Positions 32,205-42,265 of a stretch of 64,000 bases of DNA are shown here, in pieces (position 1 is the stretch's first letter; every line of letters starts with the position of its first letter). This DNA comes from Dendrolimus kikuchii. Taxonomy: Eukaryota; Arthropoda; Insecta; Lepidoptera; Lasiocampidae. The position numbers were made by a program, and so were the translations under genes. The stretch lies in assembly GCA_019925095.2 (NCBI GenBank), contig CM034388.1:27844934-27908933 (forward strand), read 5' to 3'. Below the pieces are notes generated by a model, which saw nothing but the letters and a program-made list of their open reading frames with translations, had not been told where the DNA came from and made no database searches.

Positions 32205-32270
32205 CTAGACCAGGGAATGGGCATCCAGACGGGTAAAAGCCTATCCACTTAGCTGTAGGTTGTTGTGTCA
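32205..32270 (-). mobile_element. Family A fragment, diverged
   Basis: CTCTAGACCAGGGAATGGGC through GCTGTAGGTTGTTGTGTC corresponds to the middle of family A on the minus strand. Strongly mutated. Confidence 0.5.
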
Positions 32271-32317
32271 AAATATTTTTGTTGTTTTGATTGTTTTGTC
32301 TAAAGTTCTTTGGGAGC

Positions 32318-32425
32318 TGTAGGTGTATGCATTATAATGTATATGAGGGTAGATTGAAATAAATCAGTTATGGCGTACACGGTTGTTTCATTGTTAAGTT
32401 CTCTATAAAATAAATAAGTTTTACA
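32318..32425 (+). repeat. 5' LTR of the TRIM-like element
   Basis: 108 bp, TG...CA ends. Contains TATAATGTATAT (TATA-like) early and AATAAA motifs (GAAATAAATC; AAAATAAATAAG) near the end, enough for a minimal promoter and polyadenylation signal (inferred). Confidence 0.88.
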
Positions 32426-32440
32426 TGGCGCAGCCGGTAG
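32426..32440 (+). promoter_or_regulatory. Primer-binding site of the TRIM-like element
   Basis: TGGCGCAGCCGGTAG abuts the 5' LTR with no spacer. Insect gypsy elements of the 17.6/297 type have TGGCGCAGTCGGTAG there; one base differs. Confidence 0.75.
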
Positions 32441-32700
32441 TAGTAGTAGTGTAACAAGTAGTGTAACAAGGACTTATAAAAATAATATAATTAGATTATA
32501 AAATATATTAGTATAATAAATTAATATTTAGGAAAGATATTACTTATATTGATTAAAATTCTAAGGAAAGAAAGGTGGTGGGTTAGAGATTTCTATGGAC
32601 TTTAAAATATGTATATTAAAGTCATGTGTAAGTCAACAATTTAATTAATTAATTATTATTTTTTTTTTTTAATTTTCATCTCTTCTTTCTTATTTGTTTT

Positions 32701-32711
32701 AATAAGGGGAT
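32701..32711 (+). promoter_or_regulatory. Polypurine tract of the TRIM-like element
   Basis: AATAAGGGGAT lies directly before the 3' LTR, where plus-strand DNA synthesis would be primed. It is preceded by a T-rich stretch, as is usual for PPTs. Confidence 0.7.
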
Positions 32712-32819
32712 TGTAGGTGTATGCATTATAATGTATATGAGGGTAGATTGAAATAAATCAGTTATGGCGTACACGGTTGTTTCATTGTTAAGTTCTCTAT
32801 AAAATAAATAAGTTTTACA
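32712..32819 (+). repeat. 3' LTR of the TRIM-like element
   Basis: 108 bp, no differences from the 5' LTR in my base-by-base reading. Followed by the second GGAGC of the TSD. Confidence 0.88.
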
Positions 32820-33459
32820 GGAGCGGTGGTAGACTCGTGACTTTCAATAAGTAATCTGTAATATTCGCTTCTTACGCGAAGCCGCCAGGAGTTACTATTA
32901 ATTAGTATGTACAGTGGAGAATTGATTCGTTTATCCGGACCTCGGAATTGGATTTAGGATTATCCGGAACCGAAGTAAATTTTGAAATTAAGATTTTTAG
33001 CAATTTAAGAAAAAAAAATTTTTTAACTCTTAATAAGTATAGATTTTAATTGTTAAGTTTTTTGTTATTTTGAATAAATGAAGTAAAAACGCGAATGAGG
33101 TAAGTTTTCTTTCTGTGCGGCTTAGAATTCGGAGTTTGCTAAACGATACATGCACAACCACTTACCTTCAAGCCTTCGATTGTGGATTATAAGTCACAGT
33201 CACTGGCATGATTTTTTGATTGGTTAGGGGATTACCTAGTTGTAGATTTTGTAATACAATTGCAAAAATGGACGAAAAAACAGGAAGGTACATACGGCGC
33301 GTGCGCAAGTTGCACTGACAGTTTGCAAGAGGGCAGCATAGATAGCACACTCGGGATGGCGAAGCATTTTTTTGATATGTTATTTAAATAATGGATGTTA
33401 AGAATTTCCCGTGAAAATTGATTGTGCTAAATACGGAACACTTTCTAACCTTAATAATA

Positions 33460-34736
33460 TTAGGTTGGGGAAAAAGTTTCTTCGCATTTTATATAAAAAT
33501 TCAAAAGGTTTTTTTATAAAGTTTATTTACATTTGACTAAAGTATGTAGGTGCCATTTTGTTGAATAACTTTTTACCATCTTGTAGGTAGGAACGTGATC
33601 CCACTGCTATAATTTTGGGGCTTCTGATAAAAAAATTGCGACAAGTGGTTTTGGCAGTCCTCTCGTGATGTTAACCTGACACTGCCTAAGGAATTCTGCA
33701 GAGACCGAAATAGGTGAACATCTGAAGGTGCAAGGTCAGGACTATACGGCGGATGTATTAATATCTCCTAGCCAAACTCTCGTAATTTTTGCTAAGAGGC
33801 TAAAGATGTGTGAGGTCTAGAGCGTTATCGTGAAAAACCACACCCCTTCTGTTGATTAATTCCGGCCGCTTTCTCTCAACTGTTTGCTTTAATCTCATCA
33901 GTTGTTCGCAGTACAGTTCAGAATCGATGGTCCTGCCTGGCGATAACAGCTCATAATGAATAATGCCCTTCCAATCCCACCATACACACAGCATCACCTT
34001 GTTGCGAGCTAACCCGGGTTTCGCCACAGTCTGTGAAGCCTGACCGGCCTTTGACCACGATCTTTTTCGCACGTTCTTGTCGTACGTGATCCACTTTTCA
34101 TCACCAGTTATCAGCTTCTTCAAAAATGGTTCGGTTTCATTACGTCGTAATAAAGAATCACAAATGAGTACACGGTCCATTAGGTTTCTTTCAGTGAGCT
34201 CATGAGGCACCCAAATATCGAGCTTTTTTGTGTACCCAGCTTTTTTTAAATGCGCCAAAACCGTTTTGTGGTCAATTCCCAGTTCTCCAGCTACATCCTA
34301 ACTACTAATGTGCCAATCTTACTCTTCTTTTTCAAAAATGGCATTAATTTTGTCCGTAACAGGGCGACCAGAGCGACGTGCATCTTTGATATCAAAATTT
34401 CCGGATTGAAAACGCTTAAACCAAAATTTGCGCTACTCTTACAGATACTGATTAGGTCTATAAACATCACAATTTTTTTTCGCGGTTTGTGTTGCATTTT
34501 TACTTTTGTAGTAAAATTTTAAAATGTATCGAATTTCTTCATTAGATTCACTAATTTTAACTATAGGAAAAACAAATGAAAATCACACATTTCCTAATTT
34601 GAATTTGGAATTGTCTTCTTTAAAATTAAAACTTTTTAATGATACCAAAACCAGCCAGATACAAATGATATAGCCAAAGAGACCTTATTACAAGTTCATA
34701 CATACTATATGCGAAAAGACTTTTTCCCCAACCTAT
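33460..34736 (-). mobile_element. mariner element, full length, decayed
   Basis: Inverted ends of about 17-28 bp (TAGGTTGGGGAAAAAGT at both ends, continuing TTCTTCGCA or its variant) with TA on each side. Length is 1277 bp, normal for mariner. The minus strand carries a broken transposase gene. It sits inside the pogo-like element, so it arrived later. Confidence 0.9.
33660..34520 (-). pseudogene. mariner transposase pseudogene (DD34D)
   Basis: A DNA-binding HTH region followed by a catalytic domain can be followed through several frames: DARRSGRPVTDKI near 34360-34400, then the longest open segment 34258-33800 (152 residues) with WVPHEL at 16-21, TGDEKW (first catalytic D, residue 53) and VVFHDNA (second D, residue 144, with the usual Q missing). 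PPYSPDLAPSDVHLF with the third D follows in another frame near 33680-33720. This ordering is the mariner DD34D signature. WVPHEL and the sequence around it are closest to the cecropia group that includes Hsmar1 (recalled). Frameshifts and an in-frame stop mean no active enzyme. Confidence 0.88.
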
Positions 34737-34839
34737 TATTTACGAAAATCACATTTTCTTATATTCAATTATCCGGATTTTCAATTATCCGAGTGTCTTA
34801 CGACAACAATTAGTCCGGTTAAACAAGTCTCTACTGTAT

Positions 34840-35320
34840 TATTTTTTCTCCGTACTTACATCATAAAATATACATACATACCTATATAGCATCCACTAGG
34901 TCCTCCCTGCCCGACTTCAACCGGACACATTCCACTAGCAAAAGCTTAATATCTTCAACATTACTCCACTTGAAGGAATTTGGGTTATCGCGCTTTCTTA
35001 CAAGTTGATTTTGTTTAATGGAATGCGGTACGATTTATTTACACAAAAATAAGTTATAAAAGAAATTTATATATAATACTTTTTGACAATTGACCAAAAA
35101 ATGTATATAATACAGAGTTATTCATTTAAAATAAACGTTAATAATTTTTCCGAGGTAACTGGCTGTCGTCCAACAAGTAGGGTGGCCATACATTGTTTTA
35201 TCTTTAAAATATTTATTATTTAGCTAATATAATAAAATTGATATTTAAACATCCTGGCGTACGAAGAATGTTTAAAACGTATGATGTTACATTTTTTCAA
35301 TAACTTAAATTAGCGCGAAT
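34840..35320. other. Unannotated stretch
   Basis: AT-rich; no supported gene or repeat. Confidence 0.5.
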
Positions 35321-35331
35321 TTTTATACTCT

Positions 35332-35853
35332 CTGAAGGCCCAGCTTGCCGTACACAACACGGTGCTGGTACCTACGCTCACGTATGGAAGCGAGAGTTGG
35401 GTATGGAAGAGAGAGAATGAAAGTAGAGTAAACGCGGTCGAGATGCGAGCACTGCGCAAAATCTGCGGAGTGACGCTCGCGGACCGCGTTCGTAATACCG
35501 AAGTAAGAAAGAGAGTTGGTCTGAAAGAGAGTGTCGGGGTGAAGGTAAGGAAAGGAATGCTCCGGTGGTTCGGGCGTGTGGAAAGAATGCATGTTGAAAG
35601 AATAACTAAACAGATATACAATACAAAAGTGGATGGATGCAGAAGTCGTGGAAGGCTACGACACACCTTCCGTGATCAAATTGATCGTGTACTAGCAGAA
35701 GGTGATGTCAGGAGCCTTAAGAACCGACGAGCGTGCATGATAAAAGTTGCGAATGTCAAAGAAGCAAGTGAGGTGTGTAAGAATAAGCCTAAATGGCGCT
35801 CTCTTGTTCGTGCCTACCCCGCAAGGGAACTGGCGTGAAGTTATGTATGTATA
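35332..35853 (+). mobile_element. TATG-tailed LINE, longest copy
   Basis: The open frame 35362-35838 (158 residues) reads from VPTLTYGSESW through VEMRALRKICGV, LRWFGRVERM and GRLRHTFRDQ to YPARELA and stop, with no frameshift. It represents the RT thumb-to-end segment only. The RT catalytic motif (YADD type) and endonuclease are absent, so it cannot act alone. TSD TTTTATACTCT at 35321-35331 and 35854-35864. Confidence 0.9.
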
Positions 35854-36040
35854 TTTTATACTCTGACCCAGCAGAATGAATTTCGTAAACGAAACGAGCA
35901 CACTGCTCTTTGATTGTTTTTTTTTGGAATTGATTGTAATATGTGTTATTTACTATTTAAGAGCTGGACTCGAGTCGGTGCAGGCTCCTCTCTATATTGT
36001 CTACTCTATTATGGGCTAGTTGTTTTATATATTTGTGGGA

Positions 36041-36105
36041 CTTACTTACTTACTCCGTTCGCTCAGCGACTTAAAGTGGGTCTTGGCCTCCGAAACAAGA
36101 ACATG
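36041..36105 (-). mobile_element. AAGT-tailed LINE 3' tip
   Basis: CTTACTTACTTACTCCGTTC then CTCAGCGACTTAAAGTGGGT matches the LINE fragment at 51585-51843 and breaks off after GAACATG. On the minus strand it ends in an AAGT microsatellite. Confidence 0.65.
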
Positions 36106-36179
36106 TCATTTTTCCCTGAAATGCATGCAATGCAATGCAAGAAATTGCGCAGGCAATTTCTTGACATTTTTTGTTTTTT

Positions 36180-36350
36180 TTTTTATTGCAGGAGATCAGC
36201 AGACAGGCAGACGGCCCACTTGGTGGAAAGCGGTTATCATCGCCTATAGACATTTGCAACAGCATATTTGCTACAAATGCGCTGCTGCTCTCTTAAGGGA
36301 AACTGGAGCCTGATCACTAATGCCGGAACACAACTCAAGGTGGTTATGGC
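36180..36350 (-). mobile_element. Family A retroposon, truncated
   Basis: Minus-strand 3' part from about GCCATAACCACCTTGAG to GATCTCCTGCAATAAAAAAA. The 5' part is replaced by the LINE remnant that begins at 36355. Confidence 0.75.
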
Positions 36351-36354
36351 GACT

Positions 36355-36880
36355 CCACTCTGTTTTTGCAGCGCTATTTGGGACGGCCGACCAGACGCCG
36401 ACCTACCGGCCCTCCCAAATATGCTTTCCTCACGCACGTTCTACGTGACCGAGCCAGCGGAAGCGGTGAGCTTTTATTCCTTCTATTATGTTAGGCTCGG
36501 CAATGGGATTCCCCATTTCGAGGTTGGTTCGGACCCTCCAGCTACCATTCTCTCTTTTTGTTGGACCCAGAATCTTACGGAGAACCTTCCTTTCCGCTAC
36601 TAAAAGCTAATTCTCCTCCTAGAGGGTAAACATCCAAACTTCGCACCCATACATCAGGATGGGCCGTATGATGGTTTCATAGATTCTGATTTTCGTTTTT
36701 TTTTGGGATTTGTAGGACACCACACCCATTTCTTCCTTAACTTGATCCATGCACTGTCGTCATATCGTTCCCTCCTTGCTTACACTTTGGCTTCGAATAA
36801 TGTGCCTAAGAAGTTATCTCGTCGTAACAAATAGTTAAACATTTTCCCCCTTCTTTCCTTCAGAGTTTTACAAATTATTC
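36355..36880 (-). mobile_element. Decayed LINE (RT C-terminal)
   Basis: Minus-strand pieces ETIIRPILMYGCEVW, ENELLVAERKVLRKILGP and AHRFRWLGHVERA are the same region as in the 28559 LINE, in a related family. Several stops. No tail survives at the left edge. Confidence 0.75.
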
Positions 36881-37724
36881 GCTTGTTTTTTACCATATGC
36901 AATACTTCTTGATTAGTCTTCTTCTGTTTTCAACTCATATGTGTTGTTTGCCGAATTTCTTCGACTTTAATACGTTTGTAACGCCTTTAATCTTAGAAGC
37001 GTCTATAGGTGGTGATTACTAGTTTTCTTGAGGGGGCTATCTGTCTGCTTGACTGCTTCAAACAAAAATACTTATTTTATAATCGTTAGCCTACCATCGT
37101 CTACTGCAGGGCTAGAAACTAAAGGAAGCATAACGTATGCTTCCTCTATTTGAGCCACTTATCCCGGTCAGTATTCCCCATCCAGTCTCAACCGGCGATC
37201 ATTCGCAAATCTTCGGTCCACCGGACTTATTTAATAACCCATGGAAACCCTACATAACAGGCCTGGACTGCACGAGAATGTCACTTTAAAAACGTGCGAC
37301 AAATGTAGCACATTTGTAAGCGGCACCCGAACTAATAAAGCCCACATGTGTCATAGACGTCATCATTATTCTCAGAATGAAATTGTTTCTGATTAAATAT
37401 AAGCAACTCGTAAGCGTTTCTTTTTTTAAGAAGCTATAATTGAACTTTTGCTGTGTGAAAGATTAAAATAACGTTTGTATTTTGAGATCTTTAATGTCTT
37501 CTATGTTATTGTTATTGATTTATTTGACAAATTCAGCCAAGTGCGTGTCAATCACACATAATTTTTTTTCCATAAAGGACCAACAGAAGCTGTATTTTTT
37601 GTTCTTCACAAAAAAACTAAGTGTGTGTACACGACACGGCTGCTGCGCTGCCGTCGCACTGCCAAATTATGTAGACTAGGAGCAAACGTGTCGCCACCGC
37701 ATTTTCGCTGTTAAATGGGCGTCA
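36881..37724. other. Unannotated stretch
   Basis: 37070-37290 (GGGCTAGAAACTAAAGGAAG, CATAACAGGCCTGGACTGCA) looks like a piece of a dispersed element but has no partner here. No gene supported. Confidence 0.4.
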
Positions 37725-37920
37725 GTGGTTGAGAAGCGGTATAGTAGGGCAGACAACGTTCGCATATACACGAACGAAGCGCTATGCTTCCAATTCTAAA
37801 ATACATACGGCCGAGGAGTGGCATTCTTTACTGTCGTCTGCGGTTCCTGAAACATACAATTTAAGTGTCTTCAAGTTTCGCGTGAATAGATATCTTCTAG
37901 CTAAGCGTGCTCCATCTTAG
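37725..37920 (+). mobile_element. Jockey-like LINE C-terminus
   Basis: The open frame 37729-37920 ends TAEEWHSLLSSAVPE, SVFKFRVNRYLL and KRAPS with a stop, closely matching the conserved protein end (EWNSLP...FK..VNR.L.GKRAPS) of jockey-type elements common in Lepidoptera. Only this end is left. Confidence 0.65.
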
Positions 37921-37966
37921 ACTGAACATCCACTTTACATCAGGCGCAATGTCGGTCAAACCCGGT

Positions 37967-38273
37967 TTTTTTTTCTTTTTTTTTATTGCAGGAGTTCAGC
38001 AGACAGGCAGACGGCCCACTTTATGGAAAGCGGTTACCATCGCCTATGGACATTTGCTACACCAAATGCGCTGCTGCTCTCTTAAGGGAGACTGGTCACC
38101 AATGCCGGAACACAACACAAGGTTGTTATGGCGGCATACTCTAGACCAGGGGTGGTCGCCATCCAGTCGGGAAAATACCCTACCACCTGGCTGTGGGTTG
38201 TTTTGTCGCCTCTTACGACAGGCCGCCCGGCCGCGTAAATTGTATTCTTTCTCCGTTCCTGCACGGATAAAAA
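37967..38273 (-). mobile_element. Family A retroposon, full length
   Basis: Minus strand from TTATCCGTGCAGGAACGGAG to AACTCCTGCAATAAAAAAAA. Small deletions near 38065 (loss of GGTGCTACAA part) and 38095. Its tail meets a long T tract at 37967. Confidence 0.8.
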
Positions 38274-38711
38274 TAAAAAATAATATATAATAAAAATAAA
38301 AAAATATATAAAAATGAATAAAATAGAAGCGCGCGGCGGCATATCGGCGGTGCCGTCTACACGAGTGCTACGCATACCATTTAAAGAACTACCCTAAATT
38401 TATCGATTTATTTCATCCCTCAATTATGAGTATAGTGACACCCCTAATGGTTTCGTGTTTTCAACGTACAAATTGTAGTCGCCAAAAGTCGAAAAGTTTG
38501 TATATCCAATTTGACTTCATTCAATAAGGATCACGACATAGCCTTCTCAGCGAAGCTCTTTATATATTCTCTAGCTTGTAAAACGAGATAATAATACCAA
38601 GCGTTTCGCAAAATGATTCTATTGTTGTGTAAACGAGAGAGATCGTCGTGCGTTAAGCGATCTATCAAAATAAACCCAAAGGCAGTTTCACAAGACATGT
38701 TCTTTATGTTT
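38274..38711. other. Unannotated stretch
   Basis: Adenine-rich start, then a GC-rich patch (GCGCGCGGCGGCATATCGGC) of unknown origin. No supported gene. Confidence 0.45.
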
Positions 38712-39465
38712 TAACCGACTTCAAAAAGGAGGAGGTGCTCAACTTGATTGGTATTTTTTTTTGTATGTACACCGATTACGCTGAGATTTATGATCCGATT
38801 TCCGTGATTATTTTTTACTTCGATGCGGAATAGTTGCCATTTGGTCCCCTGAAAATTTAACATACTTTGGCTCAGTAGTTTTCATTTTATGAACATTTTT
38901 TATGAAAAAAAATTCCATTCCGTTCCGTATGTACACCGATTACGCTGAGATTTATGATCCGATTTCCGTGATTCTTCTTTAGTTTCATGCGGAATAGTTG
39001 CCATTTGGTCCCCTAAAAATTTAACATAGTTCGGCCCAGTAGTTTTCATTTTATGAACATTTTTTTATGACATTTTTTCCGTTCCCGTTTCTTGGGGCCT
39101 ATATTTTTTAAGGCGCGCGGCATCTCTCCTAGGCCTACCTATAATAACAAATAAAAAAAAACTTCGTTTAAAAAAACCGACTTCTAAAACTAAAAAGTAT
39201 AAAATCACTTATTTCTAAAGCTATTTTTATTTATAATATCTTATTTTTAATATGACTATATATTATCTAAAACATCTTGATGTCGGTGCGAAGTAAAACA
39301 TAAAAATGACTATATTTTGAAAATTACTAAGCACCGGCTTTAAGATGTTTTAGAAAACATATATTAAAAATTAGATATTATAATTAAAAATAGCTTTAGA
39401 AATAAGTTATTTTATACTTTTTAGTTTTAGAACTCGGTTTTTTTAAACGAAGTTTTTTATTAAAT
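38712..39465 (-). mobile_element. Foldback DNA element, copy 3
   Basis: Starts AACCGACTTCAAAAAGGAGG. The module (ACACCGATTACGCTGAGATT ... TTTTCATTTTATGAACATTT) occurs twice, at about 38765-38905 and 38930-39060, as in copy 2. The foldback arms follow (39180-39290 with 39330-39440). Ends AACTCGGTTTTTTTAAACG. Confidence 0.75.
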
Positions 39466-39713
39466 GTTAATTAATGGTTTTTACATGATCTGTAAACGAA
39501 ACTATCTAACTTACTTAATTATTTTCATAGTATTTATACAATTGCATTGGTTGGCTGTAGGACATAACAGGTAAAAGTAATTTCATCTACCACTCGTTAT
39601 TTCTTAATTTGTAGTTAAGTAAGGACGGAAAATTTTGAGTGATGTGACACCACCATGTGAATGTATACATTCATTGTATTGAGGCAAAGAAGCTAAATTA
39701 TTACAGCTTTATT
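39466..39713. other. Unannotated stretch
   Basis: Nothing supported. Confidence 0.4.
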
Positions 39714-39753
39714 ATATGTATGTATGTATGTATGTATATATATGTATATGTGT

Positions 39754-39801
<48 letters not shown>

Positions 39802-39825
39802 TAATATATATATATATACTTTTGC
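39714..39825. repeat. ATGT/TA simple repeat
   Basis: TATG units pass into a long TA run. The open frame over it is only a read-through of the microsatellite. It could be the expanded tail of a lost TATG LINE, but no LINE sequence is attached. Confidence 0.85.
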
Positions 39826-39837
39826 GTTTACTGTATA

Positions 39838-40120
39838 CTAGCGGTCTCGGCAGACGTTGTCCTGCCCTGAAAAAATAAAAATCTAGAACCCGATTCCAGC
39901 GCCAAGTATTTTGTTTAGATTGATGGCTTGCATTATTGAAGTTTTAATAGGGATCCCTAATTTTTATATATATTATATTAATCAGGGATTATGTAGCATT
40001 CAATGGTGAAAGAATTTTTGAAATAGGTCCAGTAGTTTTCGAGTTTATTCGTTACAAACCTACAAATCTATGTACTGTGTATATATAGTATATAATAAAG
40101 ATTTTTATTTATTTTATATA
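39838..40120 (-). mobile_element. Helitron-like element
   Basis: CTAG at 39838-39841 begins the complement of a 3' end (GGTCTCGGCAGACGTTGTCC). Interior AACCCGATTCCAGCGCC links it to 6590-6935. The inner end is near TATATATAGTATATAATAAA. Confidence 0.5.
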
Positions 40121-40184
40121 TTTTGATCATTTTATATTATTTATTGTCTACACCGCCACTGTCATGTTTTAATATTTTCCTAAG

Positions 40185-40305
40185 TTTAGGGGGTTGCCTG
40201 GAAGAGATCGCTTTAAGCGATAAGGCCGCCCTTTGTTCAACATTTATTGTATCTAGTTTTTAAGTTTAAATTTTGGTGAACAATAAAGTGTTTTCATTCA
40301 TTCAA
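40185..40305 (+). mobile_element. LINE H 3' UTR with CATT tail
   Basis: GGTTGCCTGGAAGAGATCGC, GCGATAAGGCCGCCC, TTTTGGTGAACAATAAAGTG, then CATTCATT. Close to the 27395 copy. Confidence 0.7.
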
Positions 40306-40327
40306 ATCTTTCTTCTTTATAATATTA

Positions 40328-40540
40328 CTAGCGGCCCGGCGCGGTTTCACCCGCGCTCTGTCCCGTTCCCGTGGTATATAGCGTAATTTTATATGGCCTA
40401 TGACACTCCGTGTTAACGTAGCTTTCGAACAGTAAAAGAATTTTTAAAATCGGTTTAGTAGGTCCAGAGATTACTCCCTACAACATGATAACCTCACAAA
40501 CTTTACCTTTTTAGAATATTAGTATAGATAATATAGATGC
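40328..40540 (-). mobile_element. Helitron-like element with CTAG end
   Basis: CTAG at 40328-40331 followed by a GC-rich hairpin (GCGGCCCGGCGCGGTTTCACCCGCGC with a GCG pair). The inner end reads TAGAATATTAGTATAGAT. Non-coding. Confidence 0.5.
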
Positions 40541-40558
40541 ATAGCAACCCCGAGATAA

Positions 40559-40903
40559 ATGAAATTTTTATTTATTTCGTTACTAACCGCTAAAAGAGTA
40601 TTACCAAAATATTATGGCTACACCCTCGTAATATCCATCAATAATTGTAAAGACCCAAGCTCACAATCGTTTGAGGAGAGAGATTTATTTGGTGAAGGGC
40701 GACTCCTTTCAATAGAAAAGCCTTTAAGTTCTCTGCTCGATGAAAAACGAGAATTTATCATTTTTATCTTTCGTATTTCAATTGAGTTGCTATCCAGACG
40801 AAGCAATGGAATAAGTTATATTGATTTGAACATTTTTTTGGACATAAAAAGTAGGAAAAATCATTATTTCTTCTCTCATGTAAGAAATTTAATACAGACT
40901 TAA
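40559..40903 (+). CDS. Unrecognised 114-codon open frame
   Basis: Starts MKFLFISLLTAKR with a short hydrophobic N-terminus that could look like a signal peptide. The rest is Ser/Leu/Ile-rich (LLSIEKPLSSLLDEKREF). No motif, no neighbour and no splice or promoter context support it. In an AT-rich region a frame of this length can arise by chance, and a 62-codon frame overlaps it on the other strand. Listed as hypothetical only. Confidence 0.12.
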   Translation: MKFLFISLLTAKRVLPKYYGYTLVISINNCKDPSSQSFEERDLFGEGRLLSIEKPLSSLLDEKREFIIFIFRISIELLSRRSNGISYIDLNIFLDIKSRKNHYFFSHVRNLIQT

Positions 40904-41740
40904 TTAAATTTGTGACATTGGTGCCTATGATACTTAATATCAGGTGTAATTTTAATTCTTTTTTATTTATAATTTTTATTATATTTTCTATATAACCTGG
41001 CGCGTGGGTAATAGTTAATAATATTTAGGAAGTAAGCACTTTTAGTTCATAAGGCAAATTGTATTCATTTGAGTGGAGACATAATAAATCAAATATCACA
41101 GAATATACTCACAGATAATTCTTCGCTAACTTTTATTCATATAAATATAATTCCTTTAACCTACGTCCGTCAACATATTATAATTGAAAATAAACTTCTT
41201 AAGTATCACTTTTAATTTTTCACTGTTTTAGTCTAAAACATATTATCATTTTATTTCGGTCCGAATTGGACCTATGTTTAATCATCGTTCTTATTGCCTC
41301 TCTAATCTGCGCTGCACAATGTAAAACTCGTATCTCATTCTCTCGCAAGCTTAGTCCTATAGATTTATGTGTTTATCTCTTTGTAGTGTCTCTTTTTCGT
41401 TTCATCGAGTATCAAGTCACAATGATTCTAAAGAATTCTTACTTTAAAGATGTATATCCCAAATCGCTGTAGGCTGGGAACGTGTCTAAAATGTTGGCTG
41501 CATTGCAACACGTGCGTTGCCCCAAGTACAGGCTAGTTAGTGTCTTGGTCATGTAAGACTTCTATCATAGTAGATAGATCTTGATGAAACCGCTAGGCTT
41601 ATTAGTCAAAAATGTAAAATAAACATGATGTTGATGTCTATCAATATATATAATGTCTGTTGAAATGGATTTGTGTGTATATATATTAATATTCCCTTTC
41701 TTAACACATGAAAGGGGTTATGAGTGCTGAATTAAACAAA
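40904..41740. other. Unannotated stretch
   Basis: No supported gene or repeat. Confidence 0.5.
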
Positions 41741-41962
41741 AAGTGAACCTTCAACGGACAAGTGGAAAAACAAATCGCAACGGACAAGTGGCAAAACGAA
41801 TCGCAACAAAATTTTACCTTGAAGTTTTACGGGCAGATTGTTAATGGACTTGTCCAAGTTGAAAACCTGCCCGTAAAACTTCAAATAAATTTTTTATTGC
41901 GATTCGTTTTGCCACTTGTCCGATCCCCATTCGTTTTTCCACTTGTCCGTTGAAGTTTCACA
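41741..41962. mobile_element. Foldback element with about 95-bp arms
   Basis: The left arm starts AAGTGAACCTTCAACGGACA and the right arm ends TCCGTTGAAGTTTCACAT, its complement. The arms pair along nearly their whole length to AAGTTTTACGGGCAG and leave a loop of about 30 bases. Each arm contains two tandem copies of a 25-bp unit (GGACAAGTGG...CGAATCGCAA). No TSD obvious. The open frame at 41762-41953 is a by-product. Confidence 0.7.
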
Positions 41963-42265
41963 TTTATATGTGTCCCAGCACACGGGTCGATTTTTCGCAA
42001 GTTTACTGCAAATTATGATTTGGTTAGGTTAGGTAGGTACATTTTAATGAATGTATTTTTTACTTAAACACATTTTATTTTATCAAACAAAAAAACTGAA
42101 TTCGATCCGGAACCAAAAAACGCATCCATAGTCTAAAATTGTGCCGTCTTTCACCACGTCTACTCTAAATTTATGCCGCCCATCCACGCGGCCGTAACGC
42201 TTTTTCGTGACAGAAAAATCCTAATACCCCCCGTATCACACAATTCACATGACAAATCTTTATCT
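41963..42265. other. Unannotated stretch
   Basis: Contains three TTAGG-like units at 42025-42040, too few to be telomeric. No gene. Confidence 0.5.

Larger units (their letters stand above)
32318..32819 (+). mobile_element. Miniature LTR retrotransposon (TRIM-like), intact
   Basis: Two LTRs of 108 bp (32318-32425 and 32712-32819) read identically and begin TGTAGG and end TTTTACA. The 5' LTR is followed directly by TGGCGCAGCCGGTAG, which resembles the tRNA-Ser primer-binding site of insect Ty3/gypsy elements such as 17.6. A purine tract AATAAGGGGAT precedes the 3' LTR. A perfect 5-bp TSD, GGAGC, flanks it at 32313-32317 and 32820-32824. The 286-bp interior has no coding capacity, so replication must rely on proteins in trans. 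Size and layout fit the TRIM definition. Identical LTRs mean recent insertion. Confidence 0.9.
32912..34836. mobile_element. pogo/Tigger-like element interrupted by mariner
   Basis: Inverted ends CAGTGGAGAATTGATTCG and, on the other strand, CAGTAGAGACTTGTTTAACC, each followed by TCCGGA-type sequence, with TA on both outer sides (32910-32911, 34837-34838). TATCCGGA repeats inside both ends are typical of pogo/Tigger termini. The remaining own sequence is 32912-33459 plus 34737-34836 and encodes no transposase. The centre is a mariner insertion. Confidence 0.7.

Noticed and set aside
39657..39878. 73-codon frame rich in Tyr/Ile/Val
   Set aside because: Read-through of the TA/ATGT microsatellite.
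42020..42042. GGTTAGGTTAGG resembling the insect telomere repeat TTAGG
   Set aside because: Only about three units in a unique context; such short runs are frequent and do not mark a telomere.
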